DNA of 64,000 nt from Sclerodactyla briareus (GCA_026419785.1 JAODTK010001843.1:62001-126000); one strand, 5' to 3'. Positions 44,540-58,060 are shown, counted from the first letter of the stretch. A program made the numbers and translations. The notes: generated by a model from the sequence alone, not told the origin.

Positions 44540-47500
44540 AATATTGTGTAGGGAAACGATAAACCTTTTTAATTGTTATCATCTCAGCTGTTTGAGTTCA
44601 TAACTTATGGCTAAGTCCAGGTAAATTCCAAATAGAAGCTGGTGGTGTAATTTTCTAAGTCCTTTTTATTCGGCATGGTTTGCCCTCCACATTCACTACA
44701 AACAGCCAGTGTCAAGTATGCAGTGGAACTTGAGTCCCTATGGTTACAGCCATGAGTACCAACCCCCAGATGAAAATGGGCCTATTAATTCAGAATATTC
44801 AGCCAAATTTTCTGCTTATTTTTTTTTTTTTTTCACAATGAACTTACAAGACAAGGAATAGGCCTAGGCAAAAACAGATTGAATTATCTCTCAACTTTAA
44901 CAAGACTACCAAATAGTATAGGCTATACCCTGTAATTTACTTGTTTTTCTTCGGCGGGGAAGCTACAACTATTCACTGAGAAAGATACTCAAGACAACTT
45001 CAGTTGAGATCTGTCAATCACGAGACTTGGGAAAACAAAGCCTAAATAATTTTCGTCCTAAATCAAGTTCGAGGCAATAGTGGTGGGCAGGCCTAATAAC
45101 AGTGCTCTATTTACACTATTATTAACATATCTGGATCATGGAGGTATTATATCAACCAAAATGCAATGGCAGGCAAATGCACTTAACTATTCAAAGAGGA
45201 AAACATGTCCCCGTGCAGCTACACACGAACGACAAGCAATTGCAATTATGCAACTTGTAGGCCTAAGGTTTTTGACTAGAGGCCAACATGAGTTTGAAAG
45301 TTACCAGTATGTGTACAAGTAGTATCAACGCAATGAGTTGCAACCGCCTCCCGCACGGGTTTGGGACATTTTCTTTCTGGGCTACGGGTAGGCCACTGTC
45401 TACCAAAGGTCGGTTGTAACATGCCCAGCCTGAGGCATTAGCATAGTACTAAAAATGACTTATGTTTATCTCCATCATTTCCTACAGCAAGCATAAATTC
45501 AGTATTAACCAACTCAATCATGTTATTTGGACATACAGTTGATAGAACCTCACATATTTGTGAAACCCACTCTGGACTTTCTATTTTCAATACGTGTTCC
45601 TTTCTGGCAGTGATCCACATTCTTTTCTCCTATGATAGGGCCAGGCTTGGACCTAACTCCCCAACTCAATATTCCAACCTACCCTTCTCTCATGCATTAC
45701 ATTGAATTTCAGTGCCCCTCCTCGGAGCTCGCGGTTTCTGGCATTGCCTCGTCCTACCAACCAGCACTTCCCGAATGACGATGTCTGCTGCTTTATCTCC
45801 CACTGGTTCATTCAATCACTTCAGTTATTTAATACATTTGGCCAAGCACACAGTTCACCACTGTGCTAACAATCCATTTTTCCTAGCTCTATGTACAATC
45901 CTATTCCTCTCCACCACGCGCCATATCGCATAACTGTGGGTTGGTCGAGTGGCCTCCTTCTCCCTTCTGCAATTGGGGGCTGATCTAGTCATATGATTTA
46001 CATTATGTGTTCAGGTGTGTATTTTCCCTAGGGCATTGTCAGATGGTTAGGGGAAGACACTTCTATACGATGACGTCTATATACACTGTATTGCTCATTC
46101 AAATTGCTAGTAATTCCATTTCCTCCTGGCAGGAATTTGACATCCTGAACTTTCAGGGATACTAAAGGACCGCCTCTTCCACCTCAAAACGTCATCCTTT
46201 TTTCATCCACCTTGTCCTCCGCTTTAGCGATTCTCTCTGCTTCACATATTCATCTCACTAATTAATATTCTCATTTGACTACCACGAAGGTACTTATTTC
46301 CTTGACAAATACTGGCACTATATATAACACCTGTCTCCAATCGTCCCACTTCTTCCCCTCGGCAATATTAAACGCGTTGGTCAAAACTAAAATTTAATGA
46401 CTTCCTAAACCAGTCCATATTCATAGTCTAAGTCCATTATACATTACCATTGCTCCTTAAATACAATGGTCATGTAAACTAACTTCTGACATTTGTGGTG
46501 TCTTAATATCTAATCATCAGAAACTCAAAACCTCAGAAAGAAATTCAGCTGATGCGAGTGTGAATGAGACAATTCTGCGATTTCGCAAGTGCTCCGTACG
46601 TCACGAGAGTAAACTGACTAATGGGGACCCTGTGTAATACAGAGTCAATAGAGAACATGTCTTTTTATTTTATAATTACCAACTTCGTGACAAAAGACTA
46701 ACAATGATATATGACTTGCACAATTTCACAACGATTGAAAAAACAGTTTCAATTAATTCCATCTATGGATATTAACTCTAACTTTTCTTCTATATGGTGC
46801 AAAATATCAGCATTTTACTGTGTAAAGGTAATAGGTGACCTTTGCCTCGTTACTCGTGACGTCATCAGTTATTGTGGAATTCCATTAGGTGTAATGAATA
46901 ACTCAACGAGGAAACATGCCAGAAATCGCCCAATTGGTTTGTGGGGTTTTTGACAAGTCCTCTCTTTATCTGTGCCAGTTATGAAGATGATTTTTGTTGC
47001 TCACCATTGTACTTTTTATAATCTGATGAAACCGCATAGCCAGTGAGAAGCGAAGGGCATCAAGTATTGCTTAATTGTTCTGAGCATTTTCCATTTTAAC
47101 GCATTTACTGGCAATATATTAACCAAAGTAGGCGACGGCGGCCACAGGATACAATAACTTAGTTGGTTAGTGGGAATATTCGTTAAATTCACGCGGTGAA
47201 ACACCGGAGACAATCCGGCAACTGATTTTCGAGTGCCATAAACAATTAACTGGATGTCTTGTATCTACAATATATACCGATTTCATAATTGTCTGCAATA
47301 AGTTTACTGGTACTTTCAACCACTGTTTCATTTTCACACACGCTAATTGCCAGCAAAATGTGAATTGATGATAAATGGCAACATTTTTCGGTAAAACGTC
47401 CAATTCTTTTACATTTTTTTCAGCAAAAAGTTGAGCATTAGCAAAACTGGTCATTTCATATTCTGAATTTCTCGTTTCCTGTGATAAATTTGATTTTTTT

Positions 47501-50340
47501 TTTAAGGTATGCTATGAATAATACACAATTTTCCAACATTAATTTAACTTTCTTAATCCACTCATGGTCGTCCACCTGAATACAGGAACCACACCACCAT
47601 TTACCCTGGCGTCGAAGTAATTCACCGCTGATGCTGACCAGTGTTATTGGCCACGTAGGTGACGTCCATTCTGCTCTTTGACGTACTTTCTAGCAACTCG
47701 GCACACCGATTCGTCGCAGATAAAAATGCTTCTCGTGGTTGTGAGTCGGAACCTTTAAATACGGCGGAAAAACACTCCTCGCTTCCTCATGCGATTTCCA
47801 ACACAATATTTATTATACTCATCGTCGTTTCTTGTCAAGAAAGAGAACGTAATCAGCGAGTTCCTTCGCTGAATCGAAATCGTCTATGTATATGAAGGAT
47901 TCGGAGGAGCGAGTCGCTCTGTACTCGCCCCTGTTTACTTCGATAACGACAGGGACACCTGTCCCAAGACAGCGTCCTCCAGACTTCCAGTGATGTCCTC
48001 CCGCGCAGCAACTGTCTCTAAAGAGCCAAGTAGAATTTGGTACACTTCTTTAATTTCTCTCGCATTTCCTGCCGAATCTCGCCTTGCTTGAAACGCTCCC
48101 CGAAAGGTCTATCGATAGTATTTTCCTGCAAGGAACTTACAAAGTTGACCTCTGCCAGCTTGTGGTTCCTGTCCAGTCGACTCCAAGCCACAACCTTTTT
48201 GCGGCGGCCCAGTGTCTGGGTTGGGTTTTCGACAGACTGGTTGGCTGTTGCTATTCTTGTACTTAATGTACGATCCGTATGGCATCGTGAAGTCATAATT
48301 AGTGTGATAGGTCCACGACCATGAAATGATCGCTACTGTGGCGGGGTGGAAACGCCAAGGGTTTTCAATTTGAAAGGCCCTCGTAGTGGCGTACCCCCTC
48401 TTGTTTATTGGCCGCCACCGCGAGGATGGTGTCCCATACATTCCTTTTACCAGGCGATATACCGACGTCGTGAGGAAAAATAAATTAGCGAAATCGACCG
48501 CTCTGCTTGCTCTCTTCGTCGTATGAATCAGCTACTTCTAAAGGTGCCCTCTCTCGGAAATACATGAACATTCTTTTGGAGACGATGGTTGCTTGAAAAG
48601 AAGAAAGGTAAATCCAATGGGACCGAAACCCTCAAAGAACCCCCGCATGAAGCTTAATAACATCTCTCGATTTGTTTAAAGACACCGATTGCGTGCGTCT
48701 GGAAGCTGTTCAATGTTGAGAGAGCTAGATGGTTGATCAATAATGTCATCCAACGATCTATTTCCGGTTCGGTGAAATTTGTTCGATTAAAAGTGTCTGT
48801 ATGGAGAAGCAATCCTACGTGGGCATTCTTGTCTAAGTGTTAGGGGTAAAATTATCATGGGCGAGTTCCTCAGGCACGGAAAGGGCGTTATGGAGGTCTA
48901 TAATATTGTTCCATGTGCACACGGACGGCCGGGGATTAAAACGACGAAGAGCACCACACAAAGCTTCGAAGGCGAGGGAAAACCTTTAAACATTTGAACC
49001 ATCTTGCGCAAACATCTTGACCATCCACTTCTCAGTGTGCGTCACAGACTCAGGAACGTTGTGCATTAAAGGAAAGTAAAATAATTCCATTCGCCTGATA
49101 CATACTCCTTTTCACAACCCACTATCAATGATGAATTACGTAAAACGTTAACAGAAAGAGAATGTCAATACAATGCCCCAAGCGTTTATTTTTCAGATTG
49201 ACACGTTGAGGAAGTGAGGAAATTAACTGACGCAAGGATGGCCACTAGGCCTAGCCACTCGTGGAATTCCGGGTTTATAGAAGCACCATACTGTAGGACA
49301 CGTAGAATGCGGGTGATAGCGAATTAACAACACTGAGTGCTCTGTATTTTGAGTGGTGCTCTTCCGCCAGCGACAAGTTGCCCGTGAGAAATAGTTCCCT
49401 GAAATTCATTCGCGGGTCCTGGCACTGCCTGTGGGAGGTTTGTTTTAGGTGTTGCCAACCTACATCCTTTCCGAGTGTGGGGTAAAAAATATTTCCTACC
49501 AGCAGCACAGAGCGGAAGAATTCCTGAAAAAAATAAATTGGAGCTCCTCCCTCCCGAATCTTCCTTGTGAAAATGGCGCAGGCTAATTGTGCTCTCGAAG
49601 CTGGTCAATATAGGATATGTATGTCGAGGAACGTTGAACTATATATATTTTATACCTTCAGCGGTCCGATCGTAGAGAAGAAAATCAACAAGCATTTGCT
49701 CAAATGTTTAGGATACCCGAACTACTAGTAACTGAATCTTGATGGGCAGTGTTGTTCTCTGAGTGTATATGTTGTTGAACCTGAATCAATACTCCGGCGA
49801 CGAGTGAATCGATATACTTATTTGACGGCAGAAGGTATATATGGAACAACTAAAAGGGAATATGACTGCATGCATGTCAATATTCGCTGCAAACTGCATT
49901 TGGGACAAGCAAACAATCCATAATGAAACGTGGTTGGTTGGCTGATATTCATGGCTGTCTGGAACTACTTGGACGCCAACATATAGTGGAGTGTGATTAT
50001 TCTTGGAATCAGGCAGATCCTGAGTGCGCGATAAACGTGTCTGGACTTTTGGTTTCGCCTCTAGTGCTTTGGCAGGAAGAATCAAATGGGCAGCCAGGAC
50101 TTAGCCCGTAATGACATAATCTGATAATAATTACGGGTATTTATAAATCGCTCTTTACCAAGGGTACAGGCGTTGTTGATTTGTATACCACTCCATTGTA
50201 CTGTGATGCCCCAAGTAATTCCTGTACCGGTCGAGGGTCCTGACTTTTCTCACGTTTCTTGGAAGGTTGTTTTCCATGATTCAGGGGAAGAGTAGCAATT
50301 CCTACATGAATGCTATAGGCCCGCAGTTCAGTTAGAGTAG
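44540..50340. other. Largely unassigned stretch
   Basis: No gene or known element is recognised with confidence. A minus-strand frame at 45438-45620 (MWITARKEHVLKIESPEW start) and one at 47167-47454 look slightly protein-like but match nothing I know. Simple runs include a T tract near 44819-44833. AGGCCTA words occur near 44860, 45093, 45258 and 49247. Confidence 0.4.
45438..45620 (-). other. Unrecognised exon-like frame
   Basis: A 60-codon frame with a balanced, soluble-protein-like composition (SPEWVSQICEVLSTVCPNNM, VNTEFMLAVGNDGDKH). The minus strand beyond it (toward 45950) also reads protein-like in pieces (PVGDKAADIVIREVLVGRG) across frames. No domain is recognised; it may be a degraded transposon gene or a host exon. 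Confidence 0.25.
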
Positions 50341-50417
50341 ATACTGTAACATGAAAATTCGTAGGGGCGAGTTGGAATATGGGATTCGTCTCACAATATT
50401 CATGAACGACGTCGGCG

Positions 50418-50660
50418 TCTTCTGTTCACGTGATCTCCAATCAGCGATCCGAAGTGATCGTTATCGAATACGGTGTATCGTCAACTATGATAAGTCCATC
50501 AATAGTCGTTTCCGATATACATGGATTTTCGCCGATTGCTGCGAGAAAGAAAATTGCCTCGTGAATGTATTGAATGAATATAACCGAAGAAACCGTCTAT
50601 TGTCGATTACCGATGGGGGCTCTGAGACGATTCCAAATCTCTAAATAATAATAATGGCCT
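50418..50660 (+). repeat. TAA-tailed repeat (SINE or LINE 3' end), unit 1
   Basis: It begins near GTTCACGTGATCTCCAATCAGCGATC and ends GGGGGCTCTGAGACGATTCC..AAATAATAATAAT. The same order of words occurs at 50848-51190. A common 3' end followed by a TAA tail suggests a retroposed SINE or LINE tail. Confidence 0.6.
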
Positions 50661-50847
50661 CTGGTTTTAAAGGTAACTCTTGAAAAAAACGATCATTTTT
50701 ACTCTTGGGCCTTTTGTTCATACTAAACCCAAAAATTTCTTCAGAATACTTCATTTACGTGGCAATTGGGCCAAGTCACGCTTCTAGGTATAACTTTTAC
50801 TTGCAGAGTTGCAATAGAGAAGACCTTTTCCACCTGGCGGCGTCCTT

Positions 50848-51137
50848 CTGTTCACGTGATCTCCAATCAGCGATCGATAGAGATCGGTATCGAATACGGT
50901 CAGGCCAAATCGTTCAATAGGATTAAGTCAATGTAATATTCGTTCCGATATACGGTGAACGATTGTTCCCGCAAACAGACCATCGCCGATTGCTGCGAGA
51001 AGCAAATTTCCTCCTGAATATATTGAATGGAATATAATCAAGGTGTGGATCAGAGACCAGTCTATTGTCGATTATCCGACGGGGGCTCTGAGACGATTCA
51101 AATATAATAAATAATAAATATAATAATAATAATAATA

Positions 51138-51171
<34 letters not shown>

Positions 51172-51192
51172 CATATAATAATAATAAAATAA
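50848..51192 (+). repeat. TAA-tailed repeat, unit 2, with long (TAA)n tract
   Basis: It matches unit 1 from GTTCACGTGATCTCCAATCAGCGATC to GGGGGCTCTGAGACGATTC and ends in about 90 bases of ATAATA repeats. The R4/Dong-like LINE begins shortly after. Confidence 0.65.
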
Positions 51193-51239
51193 TGAGCGTG
51201 TTCGCCAGTTGTCATCCATGGAGACGTCTCCACCCAACC

Positions 51240-53545
51240 CGCAACACAATTACAGAGACTGAGGTACGAGACAAGGCGAGAAATGCCCACACTGGAAACT
51301 CCCGGGGCCGGACAGGGTAAAGGGATTCTGGATGAAGAATTGACGCTGAGAAGTGACGAGAGCCTGCACTGGAGGATGGCGCCTCAACTACAAAGAATCA
51401 TGGATGATCCTAACAAAACATACCCAAGTGGATTGACACATGGCGAACAGCGCTATTCAGAAGGACCATGACAACGGGAATGCTCTGCAAACTTCAGGCA
51501 ATAACATGCCTGCCCAACATACATGGAAACTGCTGACGGGAATCCTCGCAGATAAGATAAAGACCCACTCAGTGAACATGGACATCCGGGCGAAGGAACA
51601 AAAAGGAGTTCGCCCAGGCAGCAGAAGGACAAAAAAGACTAAAGAGTCATCGATAAGGCTGTGGGACGGGACTCCAGACCCGACACACCAACCTGGCCTC
51701 GGTTGGCATGGATGACTACCAAAAAGCCTATGACTCGTACCCAATTCGTGGATTCCGAAAGGCCATGAGGTTGCACAGGGATAAATCCTCAGATCGCACC
51801 ATGGTAGAGGCGTCTATGCAAAACTGGTCACTGACCGACGGCCAGTGGACATCACTCGGTCAAATCCCGAAACAACGTGGCATATTCCAAGGAGATGCCC
51901 TGTCCCCACTACGTGTTTCTGTGTGGCTATCAACCCCCTCAGCTACCTCAACCACTGCTGCCACGGAAATATACACTCGGGTCAGACGAACTATCTCACC
52001 TCCTCACAATGGATGACCTGAAGCTCTACGGCAAAAACGAACGGGGGCAGGACTCAATGACTCAAGACTGTGAAGATCGTTCAGTGACGACATGGGAATG
52101 ACGTTCGGCCATCGCGAAGTGTGCGAGACTGATAAACCACACAGGGAAGGTAAAAGTCTACCCAAGGCCTTGACCTAGACTCGCCGATACAGGACGTTCC
52201 CAATGTGGCCACTCTGGGTACAATACTTAGGATGCCACCAAGGCGTGGAGACCCTAACAAAAGAAAAAGCCACGCAGTGAATGTCTACTCAACGGGTCGA
52301 CCAGTTCTCAGACAGACTGACCGGGCAGCAACGAGGTACAGGCCCTCAATACATACGCCATGCCCGTGATCACCTACACAGCAGGGGTAATAGACTGGAC
52401 GCAAGCAGAGCTGAAGGGAGTTCGACCGAAAAACCAGGAAAGTCCTGACCATCCCGGTGGACTGCACCCCCGCGCAGATGTCCACCGCCTGAACCTCCCA
52501 CGACGACAAGGAGCAGAGGCCTCCAGAAGTGGAATACAGTACACTGAGAAAATGGGACTGTGCGAATACATCCGCCAGAACAAGAAAGTTCGGAGGAACC
52601 ACTACTAGAGGTGGCCTGGAGTGCAAATTGCGACCACGACACAACGGGGAAAAATAGTGGAAAACACAATGGCTCCATGATACCATAATGCCTTGAAGGA
52701 AAAACCACTCCATGGTCCAGTACCCTCGGCGATGGAGAAGTCACAAGCCCAGAACCGGCATTGAAATGGTTTTTGTCCAATGCAGAACTCAAAATAGAAG
52801 ACGTAGCACTAATAACAGCTGTCACAGACCAGGCCTGAATACCAAATGCAACAGAGCCAGGATCCTCCACAACCCAACGGACCAGCAAAGTGCAGATGTG
52901 TGGTGCTCAGATGAAAATGTGAACCACCTGGTATCAGGATCCAGACGATTGCCCACGGCGTACCTGGCCACGACATAGTAGAGTTGCAGACGCCATAACT
53001 GGGGGATCTGCAAATCACTACGATATAGTTGTCCCCGAACAGCCAATGGTTGCACCACCCTGAAGCAGTAACGGAGAATATGAATCAGATCTGGTATACG
53101 ACTTTTGAGCTGGCGACGACATGTCAATCACAGCAGAGACCAGAATCTCGTGTCCTGATCAAGCAGGGAGACAGGCCCAAGTAATAGATGTCGCAATCCC
53201 ACAGATCACATCATCAGAAGCAGAGAGAAACATAAGATCGAAAAATATCAAGACCAGAGACTGGAGATACAGGGACTATGGGATGTCAGCGCTTAAGTAA
53301 TTCCAGTGGTAGTGGGGCGCTGGGGGCTGTAACTTCGAACTTGGAAGGACACCTTCAGACGATACATGGAGCCAGAAAACAGTCAACTTACCAAACAAGC
53401 CAGCCTTGGAACCGCCCACATAATGAGACGAGTACTGGACTCCAGAATCGGTAGGATTCGAGGCCCGCGTGAAATATGTACAACATTTCAAAAATTGTAA
53501 TTAGTTGTGAGAAATAAAGAAATAATAATAATAATAATAAACGCG
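51240..53545 (+). mobile_element. R4/Dong-like LINE (RT and C-terminal endonuclease), degraded
   Basis: On the plus strand, in several frames, come ETPGAGQGKGILDEEL, DYQKAYDSYP (RT catalytic block), RGIFQGDALSPL (RT block), LLTMDDLKLYGKNER (the active-site box, here MDD), VITYTAGVIDWTQAEL, GGLHPRADVHRLNLPRRQGA and EKMGLCEYIR. A Cys-Cys-His zinc-knuckle region (near 52890-52945) and QAQVIDVAIP (near 53175-53210) follow. These are typical of R2/R4/Dong-type LINEs, which carry a restriction-like endonuclease at the C-terminus instead of an APE endonuclease. It ends in AATAAAG and a short (TAA)n tail (53519-53541). The 5' end and many frames are lost. Confidence 0.88.
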
Positions 53546-54440
53546 AACAATTTCAAAGCAAGAGAAATTTGGTTCGCATATATGCAAGAGTTTTAGATTT
53601 AACGAGATTTTCGTGAAGGCACCCAGGTAAACGTACCTACACTTGGTTTTCCAACATTATTTACGCCTTGATGTAGGCTAGATTTTTTCCTCATTTCATC
53701 AAACTTGTTAAAGATTGTTTGACGATTATTTTGCATGCAATTCAATCGACATAATGCCGTTAGTACTCAACTTCAGACGTCCCTACATAAAATTAAGGGG
53801 TCGAGGTTATTGGAAAGCTAAATGTTTCCCTGTTAATATGATAATAATTTGTCATAATTCAGAATGTTATCGCAGATCTGAAGAACTCAGAAAACTACAG
53901 AAATATGGATTCTGGTAATTTTTGGGAATTGTAAGTATTCTGTAGTGAGGCAACTATAGAGTATTCAAGAAAAAGAGTTCGAGAGAAAGAGAGGGAGAGA
54001 AGCGTATTCAAAGTAAAATTGTTTTATTAGCAGCAGCAACAGTACTACGATAACGGGGATGCCGGCATAAAAAATGAATTGCTGAGGAATAACAAAAACG
54101 TGAACGAAATTTATGAAAAAATTAGATGGGTTATCATTATTCGCTGCGGGCTCGTTGGGTCGAGCACGGCGAAAGAAACACACGATATTTTTTTAAACTT
54201 AGAGAAACGAAATAGTTGAACTTGGAAAACGAAAACAATAGGATTCTCAGGACGAGGACGGTACCTGAGGTAACGAACTGCTCTATTTTAAAGCTTTCAT
54301 GATAATATTATAAAACTGTGTTATTACGAGTACTCGAGATGGCCCCATGTCAACTACTTTTACTAAAATTGATTATCCCAGGAATTGATAATGATATAAA
54401 AAATGCACTTCAGGTCGTTTAATCAAGAAAAATGTTATGG
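53546..54440. other. No gene recognised
   Basis: AT-rich sequence between two LINEs. Open frames under 75 residues, unassigned. Confidence 0.4.
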
Positions 54441-54469
54441 TGTTTTAAGCGCATGGGCAAATGGAAGGT

Positions 54470-56912
54470 AACCTGGTTGTGAGGGCTTTCCCGGCTGAAT
54501 CTATCTTTGTTTTGGGAGGAGAGGATGAAAAATTATTGTATTTCGTTCTTTAAAATTATGGCTTTGATAGTGGTAGTCTCTCCTTGAACAGTTCGCGAGC
54601 AGTTATTACCCTTACTCCCAACGCAAAAGAAGTTAAAGATTTAAAGCATATGGAAAAACGGCGGCCCTATTTCACGTCTTAATGTTGATTATAAAATTGC
54701 TGCTAAGGTTTTCACACTCGTTTAAAAAAATATTTTGTCAAATGTATTCAATCAGACCAACAGGCATTTTTTAAAGTCGAGGATACATCGGAGAAAATAT
54801 TAGATGGTTCTTGACGTTATAGATTTACAGCGGAAAAAAAAAAAAAAAACAAGACACCCATACTCCCGGTAAAACTACTCTTTGTTATTCAGAAAGGCCT
54901 TCGATAGAGTTGACGGGGGATTTTTTGTACTATGTATCGTCGCTTTTTAACTTCGGTAATGACATCTTGCGTGGATCCAGAAACAGTTATAACAAGTCAG
55001 TGCCATGCCTTTTCAAATCATGGTTTTTCCTTGGGTATTCCCTATTCAAGAGGTTACGAGCCAGGGCTGTCCTTGACGTCCCTAGTTATTTCTTCTGTGT
55101 GCCGAAATAATGGCAATCCCAGTCGAGGCAGATCATGTTTTGGTTGGTTAACCAATATGGGATGTTAGAATTAAAGTATCCACTCTATTGCTGATGATAC
55201 TACAATCTTTTTGGATAGCGTTGCATCTATAGAAGGGTCGTGGAACTTTAGAGACTTTGTCAAGATCAGGCTTCAAAATAAACTTATCGAAGTCGCATTA
55301 TTTATTCATTGGTAAATCCAACTGCAAAATAGTACGGGTAATCTTTTTGTAACCTGCCGTTGTGCATGGTCCTTTAAAAGTTATAGGCGTCTTATATCTC
55401 AAGATAAGGCCAACTTGTTGTCCTTAAAAATATTTGCCAAAGTTCTGTCGGATCTGAAAATATTTAAAAAGATGGTCTTGTCGCGACCTAACATTTTATG
55501 TAGAGTCGGTATTATCAAAGACTTAGCTTTGTTCCAGCTAGTATTTCTCTTTTCAGTGTTGCCGAATCCACTGAGTCTTTTCGGAAAGAGTAGTAAGTCT
55601 ACAATTTATTTTATTTGGAGGTGGAAAAAATGAAAAGTGACTGAAAAGAAGGTGTCATGATGCAGTCATATCTGACGGTGGATTAAATGTCACCAATGTA
55701 ATTTATTTTGTAAATGTATGAAACTTGCTTGGGTGAGGGGACTTCTAGGTGACTCCTCAGCAACCTGGAAAGTACTCTTACTTATTCTTAAGAAAATGTT
55801 GGAGAAAGTGTATTTTTAGTTGGAATTTTAGAGGGGCGAATTGCGGATAAAATAGAAAATGAATTTGTCTTAGATTGCTGTAGAGCCGGGAGTGACATTA
55901 CGTTTGAAACACCCACTTCCAATTTTGCTGACAGGGTGGTTTGGCATAGTTCTTTTTAGAGAAATCAAAAAAAATGTTTTTACAACACATGCTGGATTTT
56001 AAATGTTGCTTTCGTACGAGATTTTTACGATAATAAGGTTATCCACTTAATTATAATGCCTTTATTAAAACATACAATGTTGCAACTTCCTTTTACACAG
56101 GTGATCGAGCTTCATTATGCGATATCCCCCGTTTGTGGAGAATGCCCAGGTTGATTTGTCCCTAACGCGACAGCCGGACAACTCAACAGGTTATTGATTG
56201 CACGATTTTCTCATTGATAAGTTTGCCGGTATGCCTATACATTATTTAGGGATCGATGTGAAGAATGTCCGTGGAGTTGAGTTGCATAAAGTGGGAGGGT
56301 GAATCACAGATGATGACTTGGCCTAGCCAAACATATTTTTTAGTTTGTAAAAACAGTAATACGTAAGTGAGAGAGTTTCAATTCAAATTTGTAAATAGAA
56401 TGTTGGCGACACAATCGTATCTTGCTAGAATTAATGTATAAATGAGCAGCGTGTCTTTCTGCATGAGGGGGACGAACATAATTCATTGTTTTTTGGCAGT
56501 GTACTAAAGTGGCATTCTGTTGGCAAATCGGTTGAAGCATATTTGTTTAGGGTCAAAGCGACTTGATAAAAACAGTGGGTTTGTTTTACTAGTGATGACA
56601 TTAGCAAGTGGTATAATTTTATGTCTTCTTTTTAAAGTACCATATATACCTTTCAAAATTTTATACAGCCTGTCCAGATTATATAACAGTAAGTACAGAA
56701 GGTAGTTTTTACTTTGAAAGTGCAGCGCGAGACCTGTAAAGAAACAGTGAAAACGTGTGACTGAGAGGAATTGGATGTTTTGTTAACCATTTCAAGTAAT
56801 TTAAATGAAATGCTTCTGTGGTAAGCTACTTTTTTGATATGTATTTAGTCATGTATGTATGAGAATGTATATTCATGGCGATAGTCGAGCAAATAAACAG
56901 TGAAAAAAAATA
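54470..56912 (+). mobile_element. Tx1/L1-like LINE ORF2 fragment
   Basis: In order on the plus strand: DSGSLSL and AVITLTPNAKEVKD (near 54570-54640), a GRYIGENIRWFLDVIDLQ-like stretch (near 54780-54830), a LFVIQKGLR stretch where the first catalytic block should be, ADDTTIFLDS (near 55190-55220), KIFAKVLSDLKIFKKMVLSR and IIKDLALFQLVFLFSVLPNP (55420-55580), IYFIWRWKK, FCKCMKLAWVRGLLGDSSATW (near 55705-55770), and an LFWQCTKVAF segment (near 56495). This order is the RT and C-terminal half of Tx1/L1-clade LINEs. AATAAA (about 56892) and an A run precede a (TTA)n tract. Frameshifts are frequent and the endonuclease is missing. Confidence 0.85.
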
Positions 56913-57035
56913 TTATTATTATATATTATTATTATTATTATTATGATTATTAATATATTATATTATTATTATTATTATATTATTATTAGTTTTATTATTA
57001 TTATTATTATTATATTATATTATTATTATTCTTAC
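56912..57035. repeat. (TTA)n microsatellite at LINE 3' end
   Basis: ATTATT repeats with a few interruptions follow the A-rich end of the Tx1-like LINE. Confidence 0.9.
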
Positions 57036-57204
57036 TATTATGCTTATAGAAAAAAAAAAAATAATTTATGAAAGCATCAACTTTGTTTGTCACTTCATTT
57101 TATTGTCACTTATCATTTCATTAAGTGTCAGAGCGGCAACCCATGGTCCAATCCGCCTACTATCACATGCAATGTCTGTGTTTTCCCCGCCAATGTATCA
57201 CGCC

Positions 57205-57435
57205 ACGTTAGTCAAAAGTTAGTCATGACTTAGTCATGTCATTCCCGCACACAGAATCACTTTGCAGTCAAAGTTGGTGTTTATCGTATAATTTGGTCAG
57301 TCTATCCATGGTCTTGCTCAAAAGTTAGTCAATCTTCAGCTGGGTTAGTCCGGCTCACACAGAGAACGGGATTTTCAATCAAATGTTAGTCATTCTAGCA
57401 TGACTAACCAGCTAGCCTAAAATTTCTTAGTCAAT
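57205..57435. repeat. Cluster of TTAGTCA words
   Basis: TTAGTCA occurs at 57208, 57219, 57230, 57325, 57386 and 57427, and its complement TGACTAA at 57401. The copies at 57385-57393 and 57400-57408 form a perfect 9-bp inverted repeat. No protein or transposon end was recognised around it. Confidence 0.75.
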
Positions 57436-57929
57436 ATCTGATTGAATAATTGTTTTCAGTGCAGGCCCCAAAGGGTACACGATTGGCTTCGATTATACAT
57501 GGAGGAAACTTTCGCACTGAAAAATCGACTGAAATTATCTTATTGAAATTCGAAACGTTGCTGGGTCGTGCCAAGGAAAACGATTAGAGCGACTGTCGTC
57601 TCGTTGCAGTCGTCATCGCCGTCGTCTGAATGAGTCACATAGTGTTAGTTTGTTTTTGTGTGTTTTTAAGTGAATCTTTCTTAATGTGAACAGTTTATAG
57701 CGTCACCATAGTTGTTGTTGGTTAAGGTATTATTCCCTCAGAAAACATGGCAAACTCCCTCTATGGGGAATAAACGACAAGTTGACAGAACCAGTCTCGT
57801 GGGGGAAAAACTACACTTAACACGTCCATGATTGAGCAGAGAAATGCTGCTTAGAGTGAGTGGCATTCTGCGGATTGAGGGATAGCCGGAAGCAGGCGCG
57901 GCGGAACAGAAAATTATTGGGGGCCAATG

Positions 57930-58060
57930 TTCGTTGACTATCTAAGCGGAGCGCCATCAGCGGTTGCGCCGAACGATAAAGAAAAATAAGGGTTTTGTAC
58001 AAACCCACCCAGATGCCCGGAAATGACACTTCCCGAGTGTTTTCTGCTGCAAGCCTTGGT
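57930..58060. repeat. Repeat Z, partial copy 3
   Basis: It contains TAAGCGGAGCGCCATCAGCGGTTGCGC-like, then CCCAGATGCCCGGAAATGACACTTCCCGA-like sequence, as in the left part of the copies at 33720 and 43440. Confidence 0.6.
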
